From DASYAE01 sp036501535 (lineage in GTDB: Bacteria > Actinomycetota > Actinomycetes > Streptomycetales > Catenulisporaceae): DNA of 29,679 nt. The translations under genes were made by a program, and so were the position numbers. Positions 17,687 to 25,143 of this stretch are shown here, piece by piece (within the stretch, counting starts at the first letter, position 1; each line of letters opens with the position of its first letter). Below the pieces are notes generated by a model, which saw nothing but the letters and a program-made list of their open reading frames with translations, searched no databases and had not been told where the DNA came from. Location of the stretch: contig DASYAE010000098.1 in the NCBI GenBank assembly GCA_036501535.1, positions 1 to 29,679 on the forward strand, in the 5' to 3' direction.

Positions 17687-19741
17687 TCAGCGCACGAGGT
17701 AAGTCTCCCGGTCGGGTCCCGCCGACCGGCCGTTGAGCCATTGGGTGGCTTCCTGCGGGGGCAGCGCCTTGGCCAGCAGCCATCCCTGCGCGGCGTCACA
17801 GCCCAGTGCTGCGAGCCGGTCCCAGGTCTCGTCGTCCTCCACGCCCTCGGCCACCACGTGCAGGCCCAACGAGTGCGCCAGATCCACGGTGGAGCGCACG
17901 ATCGCCGCATCCTCCGGATCGTGCGCCAAATGCGCCACGAACGACTTGTCGATCTTGATCTCCGCCACCGGGATCTTGCGCAGCAGCACCAGCGACGAGT
18001 AGCCCGTCCCGAAGTCGTCGAGCGAGAGCCGCACGCCCAGCGCCTCCAGCCCCGCCAGCGTCGCGGCCGCCCGCTTCGGGTCCTCCAGCAGCACCCGCTC
18101 GGTGATCTCCAGCTGCAGCGCGGTCGGCGGCACCCCGTACTTGAGCAGCCCCGCCTGGATCTTCGGCACGAACCCCGGCTGATGGATGTCGCGCATCGAC
18201 ACGTTCACCGCGACCGGCACCGCAAGCCCGGTCCGCCACCACTTCGCCACCTGCGAGAGCGCCTGATCGACCACGTACTCGGTCAGCTTCGGCATCAGCC
18301 CGGTCTGCTCGGCCAGCTCCACGAACTCCTCAGGGTTCACCGACCCGCGCGTCGCGTGCTTCCAGCGCACCAAGCCCTCGAACCCGACGACCTGCTTCGT
18401 GGCGAACGACACCTTCGGCTGGTAGTGCAGCTGCACCTCGCCGGCCTCCAGCGCCCGGCGCAGATCGCCGAGCAGGGCAAGCCGGTCGGGCGTGTTGCGG
18501 TCACGGCCGGCCTCGTACTGCGCGACGACCGAGCGGGACTTCTTGGCCAGGTACATCGCCACGTCGGCGCGCTGGAGCAGCTGCTCGAACTCCTCGGCGT
18601 GCTCCGGATACAGCGCCACGCCCACCGAGGCCTCGAGGTCCAGGGCGATCTCCTCGACCTCGAACGGCTCCTCGAAGGTCTCGGTCAGCTGCTGGGCGAT
18701 CCCGATCGCCTCCTCCAGGCTGGCCACGTCCGGCAGCAGCACCGCGAACTCGTCCCCGCCCAACCGCGCCACCATCGCCCGCGGCGGCGCGGCGTGCACC
18801 AGCCGCCCGGCCACCTTCTGCAGCAGCCGGTCACCCGGCTCGTGCCCGAGCGTGTCGTTGACCTCCTTGAACCGGTCCAGGTCGAGCAGCAGCAGGCCGA
18901 CCGGGCGGCCGCTGCGCATCGCCTCAGCCAGCGCCAAGGCGCCCTCCGCGCGCAGCATCTTGCGGTTCGGCAGCACGGTCAGCTCATCGTGGTTCGACTC
19001 CCAGGCGCTCTGCTCGCCGACCTCCGCATTGCCGTGCACGATGAACAGCACCGGTATGAAGAGCGGGAGCAGCCAGGGCTGGGTGAAGGCGACGACGGCG
19101 GCCAGCGGGCCGAGCACCACCATGGCCCCGGTCGCCCGAACCTGATGCAGGCCGGCCCGGCGGATCTGGCCGAACAGCGATACGCCCTTCTGCAGCGTCA
19201 CGGCGATCCAGACCAGCAGGTTGTTGAGGGTGCCGTAGGCGAGGCCGGCGAGCACCAGGGCCAGCGTGCGCGGCCAGCCCTGGTCGCCGAGGTGCCGGGC
19301 CGGGCCGATCTGCAGCCGGCAGAGCGCCTCGAACACCAGGCCGGATGCGGCCCAGGAGAGCGTGTGCTGGCTGACGTTGAAGGCGAAGCGCCACCAGGCG
19401 TGCCGGTGGGTCAGGGCACAGACGACGATCGCGAGGCACTGCGCGGCGGCCGCCCACCACCAGCCGGCCAGGCTGATCATGGCCAGTGAGAACGCCACGG
19501 CGATGGCCGCGCCGTCGCGCCCCTGCCGGGTCAGCAGGTGCCGCATCTCACCGATCACGATGAGCACGGCCAGAACGGCGACCGCGACCGTGTGGCCGTC
19601 GCCGAGGCCGGCCCGGACGTGGGCGAGCGACACGCCGGCGTAGCCCAGGACGCCGAGCCCGGCGACGGTCACCGCGACGAGGTACCAGACCATGGCGCGC
19701 GGGCGCGCGAAGGCGGCGGTGCGGTGCTCGGGTTCCGCCAT
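17687..19741 (-). CDS. rmdB: Membrane GGDEF-EAL c-di-GMP enzyme (RmdB type)
   Basis: Predicted c-di-GMP turnover enzyme, 684 aa. The N-terminal membrane domain has about seven spans between 18 and 236. The GGDEF domain (about 250-410) has an intact GGDEF (328-332) but no RxxD at the inhibitory position (319-322 reads PPRA). The EAL domain (about 420-670) reads EGL instead of EAL (E455) and keeps N513, E545, D575-D576 (DDFGTGYSS), K596, E632 and Q652, so phosphodiesterase activity is likely. The position beside ligA matches, as I recall, the streptomycete phosphodiesterase RmdB, which affects development. The start ATG 19741 has GAGG boxes upstream. The gene ends 58 bp before the SUKH-type gene. 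The balance between cyclase and esterase activity cannot be read from the sequence. Confidence 0.9.
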   Translation of the reverse strand: MAEPEHRTAAFARPRAMVWYLVAVTVAGLGVLGYAGVSLAHVRAGLGDGHTVAVAVLAVLIVIGEMRHLLTRQGRDGAAIAVAFSLAMISLAGWWWAAAAQCLAIVVCALTHRHAWWRFAFNVSQHTLSWAASGLVFEALCRLQIGPARHLGDQGWPRTLALVLAGLAYGTLNNLLVWIAVTLQKGVSLFGQIRRAGLHQVRATGAMVVLGPLAAVVAFTQPWLLPLFIPVLFIVHGNAEVGEQSAWESNHDELTVLPNRKMLRAEGALALAEAMRSGRPVGLLLLDLDRFKEVNDTLGHEPGDRLLQKVAGRLVHAAPPRAMVARLGGDEFAVLLPDVASLEEAIGIAQQLTETFEEPFEVEEIALDLEASVGVALYPEHAEEFEQLLQRADVAMYLAKKSRSVVAQYEAGRDRNTPDRLALLGDLRRALEAGEVQLHYQPKVSFATKQVVGFEGLVRWKHATRGSVNPEEFVELAEQTGLMPKLTEYVVDQALSQVAKWWRTGLAVPVAVNVSMRDIHQPGFVPKIQAGLLKYGVPPTALQLEITERVLLEDPKRAAATLAGLEALGVRLSLDDFGTGYSSLVLLRKIPVAEIKIDKSFVAHLAHDPEDAAIVRSTVDLAHSLGLHVVAEGVEDDETWDRLAALGCDAAQGWLLAKALPPQEATQWLNGRSAGPDRETYLVR

Positions 19742-20167
19742 CCGCCCTCATCCTCGGTTGATCCGCCTCGCCGGGGCGAGGGTGGCATACCCCGGCGGGG
19801 CATGCGCAGCCACGGCCCGGCCGCGCCCACCGGAACCGACCGACCCAGATTATTCGCAAGGCTCGTACTCGGGCGAGGGGTTGAGAAGGATTGGCAGGGA
19901 AAATCTTGCCCTAGGCCCCGGACCAGCACGTTTTGCGGTCAAGTGGGTCGCGGACCGGAAATCCTTGTGGTGATGGGCATCTGACACTGCGTCATACCGG
20001 TCCCGAAACCTGCCCGATTACATCAATATCCCGACGGAAGGCGCGGATATGGGGGCCGCTGCCGGGTTCGAGGGCGACCGTCCGGACTCGTCCCTTGTCG
20101 GCAGCGCAGTGATCGCCCCGCGCAAGTCGACAAAATGACAAGGAGATCATCGGCGCGCCGGGCCCGG
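19742..20167. other. Region between ligA and the GGDEF-EAL gene
   Basis: About 430 bp without a supported gene; it should hold the promoter of the GGDEF-EAL gene. Small GC inverted repeats (CCTCGCC/GGCGAGG near 19767-19782) lie just upstream of that gene. A minus-strand open frame at 19992-20327 has mixed third positions and overlaps the ligA end, so I do not call it. The middle part is less GC-rich (ATTATTCGCAA near 19850, AAAATCTTGCC near 19908), as promoters often are, but no well-spaced pair of elements was found. Confidence 0.4.
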
Positions 20168-20253
20168 CCGAGCCGTAATCGGCTCGGTCGAGCCACTGGG
20201 TCATGGACGGCTCAACCGAGCACTGCATCATTTCCGGCTCAACCGAGCCCCTG
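20168..20253. repeat. Array of small hairpins and ~28-nt repeats at the ligA 3' end
   Basis: Three units of about 28 nt start at 20180, 20208 and 20235, each opening with CGGCTC and four bases before GAGC; units 2 and 3 share the first 14 bases exactly. Each unit can form a tiny hairpin with a tetraloop (20181-20194, 20210-20221, 20236-20249). A fourth, larger hairpin precedes them (20168-20175 with 20180-20187, loop TAAT). The ligA stop codon (20241-20239) lies inside the last unit. Termination or 3'-end protection of the ligA message is the likeliest role, by inference. Confidence 0.7.
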
Positions 20254-22635
20254 CGGCCCCTTCTCCAGCAGCGTGCGGAACCCGGCCTCGTCGAGCACGG
20301 GCACGCCGAGCTCGACCGCCTTGTCATGCTTCGAACCCGGGTTCTCCCCCACCACCACGTACGAGGTCTTGGCGGAGACCGAGCCGGCCACCTTCGCGCC
20401 CGCGGCCTGCGCCGCCTCCTTCGCGTCGTCCCGGCTGAAGCCCTCGAGCGTGCCGGTGATCACGACCGTGACGCCGGCCAGCGGCAGCTCGGCGACGTCC
20501 TTCGGCGGCGTCGGGGCGATCCCGGCCTCCTGCCAGCGCTGCACGATCCGCCGGTGCCAGTCCACCGAGAACCACTCGACCAGCGAGTTGGCGATGCCCG
20601 GCCCGACGCCGTCGATCGCGGCGAGCTGGTCCGCGGTGGCCGCGGCGATCCGGTCCAGCGAGGGCAGCGCGCGGGCGATCTCCCGGGCCGCGCTCGGACC
20701 GACGTGCCGGATCGAAAGGCCGACCAGGAAGCGCCACAGGTCCTTGGTCTTGGCCGCCTCGATCTGCTCGAGCAGCACCTCGGTGGTCTTGGTCGGCACC
20801 GAGCCCTTTACCGACGCGGCGCCCTTGGCGGACGCGGCAGCCTTCGTGCTCTCCGCCGCGTCGTCCGTGTCCTCGTTCTCGTTCTCGTCTGCCGTCGCCG
20901 CGGCGGCGCCGCTCTTCGCCGGCGGCTTGGTGTAGAAGTACGGGACCAGTTCCCGGTCCCCCTCCTTCGCCGACTTGCCCCGCGCCTGCTGCCACATCCG
21001 AGCGCCGGCGAGGTCTTCCAGCTTCAGGTCGAACAGGCCCGCCTCGTCCGGCAGCGGCGCCGCGCCGTCGTCCGGCTGCGTGAGCGCGATCGCGGCCTCG
21101 TATCCGAGCGCTTCGATGTCCAGCGCGCTGCGCCCCGCCAGATAGGCGACCCGCTCGCGGATCTGGCCTGGGCAGTGCTCCGCGTTGGGGCACCGCAGAT
21201 CGACGTCGCCCTCTTTCTGCGCGGCGATCGGCGTGCCGCAGTCCGGGCACTCGGTCGGCATCGCGAACGGCCGCTCGGTCCCGTCCCGCAGCGCGACGAC
21301 CGGCCCGACGATCTCCGGGATCACGTCCCCGGCCTTGCGCAGCACGACCGTGTCGCCGATCAGCACGCCCTTCTGGACCACGACCTCCTGGTTGTGCAGC
21401 GTGGCGTAGGCGACGGTCGACCCGGCGACCTTCACCGGCTCCATCACGGCCTGCGGGGTGATCCGGCCGGTCCGCCCCACCTGCACCCTGATGTCGATCA
21501 GCTTGGTGGTGACCTCCTGCGCCGGGTACTTGAACGCGATCGCCCAGCGCGGGTCCTTCGAGGTCGCGCCCAGCCGCTCCTGCAGCGCCAGGTCGTCGAC
21601 CTTCACCACCACGCCGTCGATGTCGTGCTCGACGTCGTTGCGGTGCTTGCCGTAGTACTCGATGTACTCCTTGACCTCGTCCAGCGTGCCGACGACCCGG
21701 ACCCGGTCGGACGTCGGCAGGCCCCAAGCCTTCAACAGCTCGTAGGCGTGCGACTGGGACTCGATCTCGAAGCCCTCGCGCGCGCCGATGCCGTGCACCA
21801 CCATGCGCAGCGGCCGCTGGGCGGTCACCCGCGGGTCCTTCTGCCGCAGCGATCCGGCGGCGGCGTTGCGCGGATTGGCGAAGGACCGGCCCTCGGTCCG
21901 CATCGAGGTCTCGTTGAACTCCTCGAAAAGGGCCACCGGGAAGTACACCTCGCCGCGCACCTCGACCAGGCCGGGCGCCGGATGCTCGGCGGTTCCCTTG
22001 AGCAGGTTCGGGATCCCGGCGATGCTGCGCACGTTCGCGGTCACGTCCTCGCCGGTGCGCCCGTCGCCGCGGGTCACGGCGCGCACCAGGCGGCCGTGCT
22101 CGTAGACCAGCGCGATCGCCAGGCCGTCGACCTTCAGCTCGCACAGGTAGTCGAACCGGGGCCGCTGCGCCGGCGGTATGGCCTCGACGGCCTCCTTCTC
22201 CTTCTCCGGCGTCTTCTCCTTCGGCTCCTTGCCGGCCAGGGCCGCGACCACCCGGTCGTTCCAGGCGTCGAGCTCCTCGAAGCTCATCGCGTTGGCCAGC
22301 GAGAGCATCCGCTGGAGGTGGTCCACCGAGGCCAGGCCCGCGCCGACCTCGCCGCCGACCTTCTGCGTGGGCGAATCGGGCGTGCGCAGGTCGGGGTACT
22401 TCTGCTCGAGCGCATCGAGTTCGCGCATCAGCGCGTCGTACTCGCCGTCCGCGACGGTCGGCTGGTCCAGGACGTGGTAGCGGAACCGGTGGTCCTCGAT
22501 CGTCGCGGCCAGCTCGGCGTGCCGGGCGCGAGCCTCGGGCCCGGCGGACTCGACGCTCGCCGGGGCGGCGAGCGCGGAGGCGTCCGCGCCGGAGGCGGGC
22601 GAGCTGTCGGAAGCTGTTGAAGCGGTGGCAGCCAT
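20239..22635 (-). CDS. ligA: NAD+-dependent DNA ligase LigA
   Basis: Essential replicative ligase that seals 3'-OH/5'-phosphate nicks with NAD+ as AMP donor. The 798 aa exceed the usual 670-740. Order: an Ala/Ser-rich N-terminus (1-32), domain Ia (HRFRYHVLDQPTVADGEYD), the adenylation domain with catalytic K168 in ELKVDGLA, OB fold, a Cys4 zinc finger (C463, C466, C482, C488), helix-hairpin-helix domain, and a BRCT domain (about 715-792). Two inserts account for the length: a Lys/Glu-rich loop at about 134-158 and a low-complexity segment at about 571-615 (ADENENEDTDD, then Ala/Lys/Ser). I start at ATG 22635, which has GAGGGGA 9 bases upstream; ATG 22653 is the alternative. The stop codon lies in the repeat array. 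Confidence 0.97.
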   Translation of the reverse strand: MAATASTASDSSPASGADASALAAPASVESAGPEARARHAELAATIEDHRFRYHVLDQPTVADGEYDALMRELDALEQKYPDLRTPDSPTQKVGGEVGAGLASVDHLQRMLSLANAMSFEELDAWNDRVVAALAGKEPKEKTPEKEKEAVEAIPPAQRPRFDYLCELKVDGLAIALVYEHGRLVRAVTRGDGRTGEDVTANVRSIAGIPNLLKGTAEHPAPGLVEVRGEVYFPVALFEEFNETSMRTEGRSFANPRNAAAGSLRQKDPRVTAQRPLRMVVHGIGAREGFEIESQSHAYELLKAWGLPTSDRVRVVGTLDEVKEYIEYYGKHRNDVEHDIDGVVVKVDDLALQERLGATSKDPRWAIAFKYPAQEVTTKLIDIRVQVGRTGRITPQAVMEPVKVAGSTVAYATLHNQEVVVQKGVLIGDTVVLRKAGDVIPEIVGPVVALRDGTERPFAMPTECPDCGTPIAAQKEGDVDLRCPNAEHCPGQIRERVAYLAGRSALDIEALGYEAAIALTQPDDGAAPLPDEAGLFDLKLEDLAGARMWQQARGKSAKEGDRELVPYFYTKPPAKSGAAAATADENENEDTDDAAESTKAAASAKGAASVKGSVPTKTTEVLLEQIEAAKTKDLWRFLVGLSIRHVGPSAAREIARALPSLDRIAAATADQLAAIDGVGPGIANSLVEWFSVDWHRRIVQRWQEAGIAPTPPKDVAELPLAGVTVVITGTLEGFSRDDAKEAAQAAGAKVAGSVSAKTSYVVVGENPGSKHDKAVELGVPVLDEAGFRTLLEKGPQGLG

Positions 22636-22672
22636 CGTCTCGATTCCCCTCATCCCTTCTCAACTGGCTCCC

Positions 22673-22678
22673 AAACTA
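22673..22678 (-). promoter_or_regulatory. Candidate -10 of ligA
   Basis: TAGTTT on the minus strand lies about 38-43 bases upstream of the chosen ligA start, in the 96-bp gap after the MetE-like gene. The -35 partner is weak (CTGGAT at 17 bp). ligA may also be read through from the MetE-like gene. Confidence 0.3.
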
Positions 22679-22731
22679 CCGGCCGGCACCGACAAATCCA
22701 GTGATCGCGACCCGCGCCGCGACCGGCGGCG

Positions 22732-23838
22732 TCACTGCTCGTCCTCGAGCGCGCGGGCGGTCTGCGCGCACAGCCGCAGCGCCCGCGCCGCCCAGCCGGG
22801 TGACGCGCCGATGAGGCCGCAGGACGGGGTGACGGCCAGCGAGCGGGCCAGCCGGTCCGGCGCGAAACCGAGCCGGCGGAGCTCGAGAACCCGGTCAAGC
22901 AGCGATTTGACCGTCGGCTGCGCGCCTATCGGGTCGGTGGAAGGCACGATTCCGACGAACAGGACCGTCCCCGCCTCGATCGCCTCGCCGAGGTCGTCGT
23001 CGCCGCGAGCCGGCGGCAGCGCGAAGTCGAAGCCGATCCCGGCGGCCCCGGCCGCGCGCAGCAGCGAGAAGGGGACGTCAGGCGCACAGCAGTGCACGAT
23101 GACGGGAGCGCCGACGGCATCGATCACCTGGCGCAGCGTCTCGCGGGCCACCTGCTCGTCCATGGCGCGCAGACGGCCGAATCCGCTCGCGGTCGGCACC
23201 GTGCCGCGCAGCACTCCGGGCAGTGCAGGTTCATCCAGCTGGACCAGCATCTGCGCGCCGGGGACCCGTTTGCGTAGATCACTCAGGTGACGCGCCAGCC
23301 CCTCCGCGAGCGACCCGGTGAGGTCCCGGACGGCGCCGGGGTCGGCGAGCATCTTGTCGCCGTGCTGCAGTTCGACGGCAGCCGCGAGCGACCACGGACC
23401 GGCCGCCTGGATTTTCAGCGGCCCCGAATAGTCCTGCGCGTGCTCCTCGAGCAGGTCCAGATCGCGGCTCAGATGGCTCATCGCCCGGCCGTGGTCCCGG
23501 CCCGGCCGGTCGACGATCCGCCAGCCCGAGGGCTGCACCTCGGCATACATGTCGACGAGGAGAGCGGCAGTGCGTCCGACCATGTCCGCGCCCACGCCCC
23601 GATTGGGCAGTTCGGGCAGGAACGGCACCCCCGGCCGCTGGCCCAACTCGTCGAACACCAGGCGCAGCGCCGCGGCCTCGTCGGTCCCGGGCAGCGATCC
23701 GACGCCGGAACCCGCGGGGGGCAGGCCGGGCAGCTGACCGGATTGGAGCAGTGAACCGCGGCCGGACGCACCGGGAGCCACTGGTTGACCAGGAGCAGCT
23801 GTGGGGCCGGGAACTGATTCAGGCGCTTCGGAGTTCAC
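22732..23838 (-). CDS. Stand-alone MetE-core (methionine synthase-like) protein
   Basis: A 368-aa protein matching only the C-terminal catalytic half of cobalamin-independent methionine synthase, which moves a methyl group to homocysteine at a zinc site. The family's zinc ligands are His, Cys, Glu and Cys. Here H249 and C251 (VIVHCCAPD) and C340 (VTPSCGL) are present, while the Glu position appears to be Asp (D271 in IGFDFALP). QLDEPALPG (200-208) matches the DEP motif. The N-terminal folate-binding half of full-length MetE is absent, so the methyl donor is unknown; folate-independent core-MetE proteins are known in other lineages. A disordered Pro/Gly/Ser N-terminus (1-45) precedes the fold. 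The GTG start 23838 lacks a ribosome site but has TACCCT 7 bases upstream. Confidence 0.8.
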   Translation of the reverse strand: MNSEAPESVPGPTAAPGQPVAPGASGRGSLLQSGQLPGLPPAGSGVGSLPGTDEAAALRLVFDELGQRPGVPFLPELPNRGVGADMVGRTAALLVDMYAEVQPSGWRIVDRPGRDHGRAMSHLSRDLDLLEEHAQDYSGPLKIQAAGPWSLAAAVELQHGDKMLADPGAVRDLTGSLAEGLARHLSDLRKRVPGAQMLVQLDEPALPGVLRGTVPTASGFGRLRAMDEQVARETLRQVIDAVGAPVIVHCCAPDVPFSLLRAAGAAGIGFDFALPPARGDDDLGEAIEAGTVLFVGIVPSTDPIGAQPTVKSLLDRVLELRRLGFAPDRLARSLAVTPSCGLIGASPGWAARALRLCAQTARALEDEQ

Positions 23839-23845
23839 ACAGGCG

Positions 23846-23867
23846 AGGGTATCCGCCCCGGGCGGAT
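23846..23867 (-). promoter_or_regulatory. Promoter with overlapping palindrome for the MetE-like gene
   Basis: TACCCT (23851-23846) sits 7 bases before the GTG start codon, as expected for a leaderless transcript. A perfect inverted repeat, ATCCGCC and GGCGGAT around CCG (23851-23867), touches the -10 and fills the spacer, a typical repressor position. No recognisable -35 is seen. Confidence 0.4.
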
Positions 23868-23971
23868 CACCCGCACCGGTGAGCCGGCGGACAAATCCAG
23901 AGCGCGTGCAGAGCGTTCCTGCAACACTGGCCCGCACGGCACTGGAATTCGGTGGGCGTCGCAGCGGGGGC

Positions 23972-23993
23972 GCGGTATCAGTGGGGATACCGC
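23972..23993. promoter_or_regulatory. Perfect inverted repeat in the divergent region
   Basis: GCGGTATC (23972-23979) and GATACCGC (23986-23993) form a perfect 8-bp inverted repeat around AGTGGG. It lies between the divergent MetE-like and 149-aa genes, about 125 bp upstream of the latter. Arm length and spacing fit a dimeric regulator site, but no regulator gene lies nearby in the window. Confidence 0.45.
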
Positions 23994-24013
23994 ATCAACA
24001 GCGCGCGACGAAC

Positions 24014-24044
24014 AGACACTGCGTCAGCAGTCCGGGGCCGCAGT
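24014..24044 (+). promoter_or_regulatory. Hairpin upstream of the 149-aa gene
   Basis: ACACTGCG (24014-24021) pairs with CGCAGTGT (24037-24044) across a 15-base loop, about 70 bp before the plus-strand gene. It could be an operator or a structured part of the 5' leader. The sequence does not decide between them. Confidence 0.35.
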
Positions 24045-24116
24045 GTTTGGAAGAGTCTTGCACGGTGAATCGTTGCGGATGAGGGGATCGGGGCGGGCAG
24101 GAGGAGGGAACCCGCA

Positions 24117-24566
24117 ATGCAGACAGTCTTCTTCGCCGCCAATGCGGCGACGCTACCGCTGCTGGCCGCGGCCGGTGGCGACCCGGCGAGCCTCGACCTG
24201 GCCGCAGTGGCGGCCGGCGACCTGGACCCGGGTCAGTTGCTCGACCTCGACACGCTGATGACCGGTCACGACCCGGCCGCGGTGCGCGAGGCCGTGCTCA
24301 CCCCGGCCGGGGTGGTCGGCCGGCCCGGCTCGCTGGCCCGCGGCACCGAGGAGCGGGTGCTCCTACCGGTGCGGCCGGCCCTGCGCAGCAGCCTGCTCGA
24401 GCGCGAGGACGCCGAGCTGGACCGGATCGCCGCGCAGTGGGAGCGGCTTTCCTGGGGCACCGACTGGGACCGGGCCGGATACGGCGCGCTGCTGCGGTCG
24501 CTCGCCATCCTCGCGGAGCTGGCCGTGGCCGAGCGGCATGGCATCTACGTGTGCTTCGACGTGTGA
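24117..24566 (+). CDS. Unrecognised protein, 149 aa
   Basis: A plus-strand gene in a mostly minus-strand window, starting at ATG 24117 with AGGAGG 9 bases upstream, one of the best ribosome sites here. Third codon positions are nearly all G or C, so it is coding. The product looks soluble and acidic. The N-terminus MQTVFFAANAATLPLLAAAGGD is mildly hydrophobic, but I would not call it a signal peptide. A middle part is rich in Asp and Leu, followed by an Arg-rich segment (RSSLLEREDAELDRI) and a C-terminal half with Trp residues (QWERLSWGTDWDRAGY) ending GIYVCFDV. No known motif was recognised. Its length, acidity and closing aromatic segment recall small immunity-type proteins, which is only an impression. 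The upstream inverted repeats suggest its own regulation. Confidence 0.75.
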   Translation: MQTVFFAANAATLPLLAAAGGDPASLDLAAVAAGDLDPGQLLDLDTLMTGHDPAAVREAVLTPAGVVGRPGSLARGTEERVLLPVRPALRSSLLEREDAELDRIAAQWERLSWGTDWDRAGYGALLRSLAILAELAVAERHGIYVCFDV

Positions 24567-24596
24567 GATCGCCGGCGCACACGCGGTGATTGCGTC

Positions 24597-24647
24597 GACC
24601 GGTACCATCCACCGGAACAGCCCGCAGAAGCGGCTGTGACCGGTACC
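24597..24647 (+). repeat. Direct repeat and hairpin between two plus-strand genes
   Basis: GACCGGTACC occurs at 24597-24606 and again at 24638-24647. Between them ACAGCC (24617-24622) can pair with GGCTGT (24632-24637). The block fills the 134-bp gap between the 149-aa gene and the DUF4190-like gene, and may combine a terminator with a binding site for the second promoter. Confidence 0.4.
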
Positions 24648-24700
24648 GTTGAGCCGGTATTGTCGAGCATCCGCAGCGGGCTGCTCAGGGGGTTTCAGGC

Positions 24701-25141
24701 ATGACGAATCAGACGCAGGGCCCACCCGGGCCGGAATACATGCAGAACGCGGGCATTCCGAACCAGCAGTACCCCGGCGGCTATCCGCCGCCGTACCCGC
24801 CGCCGCCTTATCCCGGCCAGGGCTACGGGCCGTACTACGCGTATCCGCCGGCGTCCGCGCGGACGAACACCATGGCGATCCTCGCGCTCGTCCTCTCGTT
24901 CGTGTTCGCACCGGCCGGTCTGATCCTCGGCATCATCGCGGTGCGGCAGATCCGCACGACCGGCGAGGACGGCCACGGGCTGGCCGTGGCCGGCATCGTG
25001 ATCGGCGCGATCTTCACGGCGCTTATCGTCGTCTACATCGTCGTGATCATCTTCGTCCTCGCGGCGATAGCCAACAGCAACCCGCAGTACAACAACGGCG
25101 ACATGGTGCAGCTGCTGTCGAACCTGATCGCGCTACGTTGA
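24701..25141 (+). CDS. DUF4190-like membrane protein
   Basis: A 146-aa protein with a Pro/Tyr/Gly-rich cytoplasmic N-terminus (1-52, many PYPP and GYP groups) followed by two membrane spans (about 58-81 and 95-124). The spans are joined by the loop RQIRTTGEDGHGLAVAG, which is typical of DUF4190 proteins common in actinobacteria. Function is unknown; such Pro-rich tails are often found on envelope or septum-associated proteins. ATG 24701 has AGGGGG 8 bases upstream. It ends two bases before the stop codon of the convergent mnmA gene, so there is no room for a terminator between them. Confidence 0.82.
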   Translation: MTNQTQGPPGPEYMQNAGIPNQQYPGGYPPPYPPPPYPGQGYGPYYAYPPASARTNTMAILALVLSFVFAPAGLILGIIAVRQIRTTGEDGHGLAVAGIVIGAIFTALIVVYIVVIIFVLAAIANSNPQYNNGDMVQLLSNLIALR

Positions 25142-25143
25142 TA

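Noticed and set aside
19992..20327. Minus-strand open frame of 111 codons between ligA and the GGDEF-EAL gene
   Set aside because: Third codon positions are mixed, with many A or T, unlike real genes here. It overlaps the ligA end and the repeat array, and there is no ribosome site or recognisable motif.
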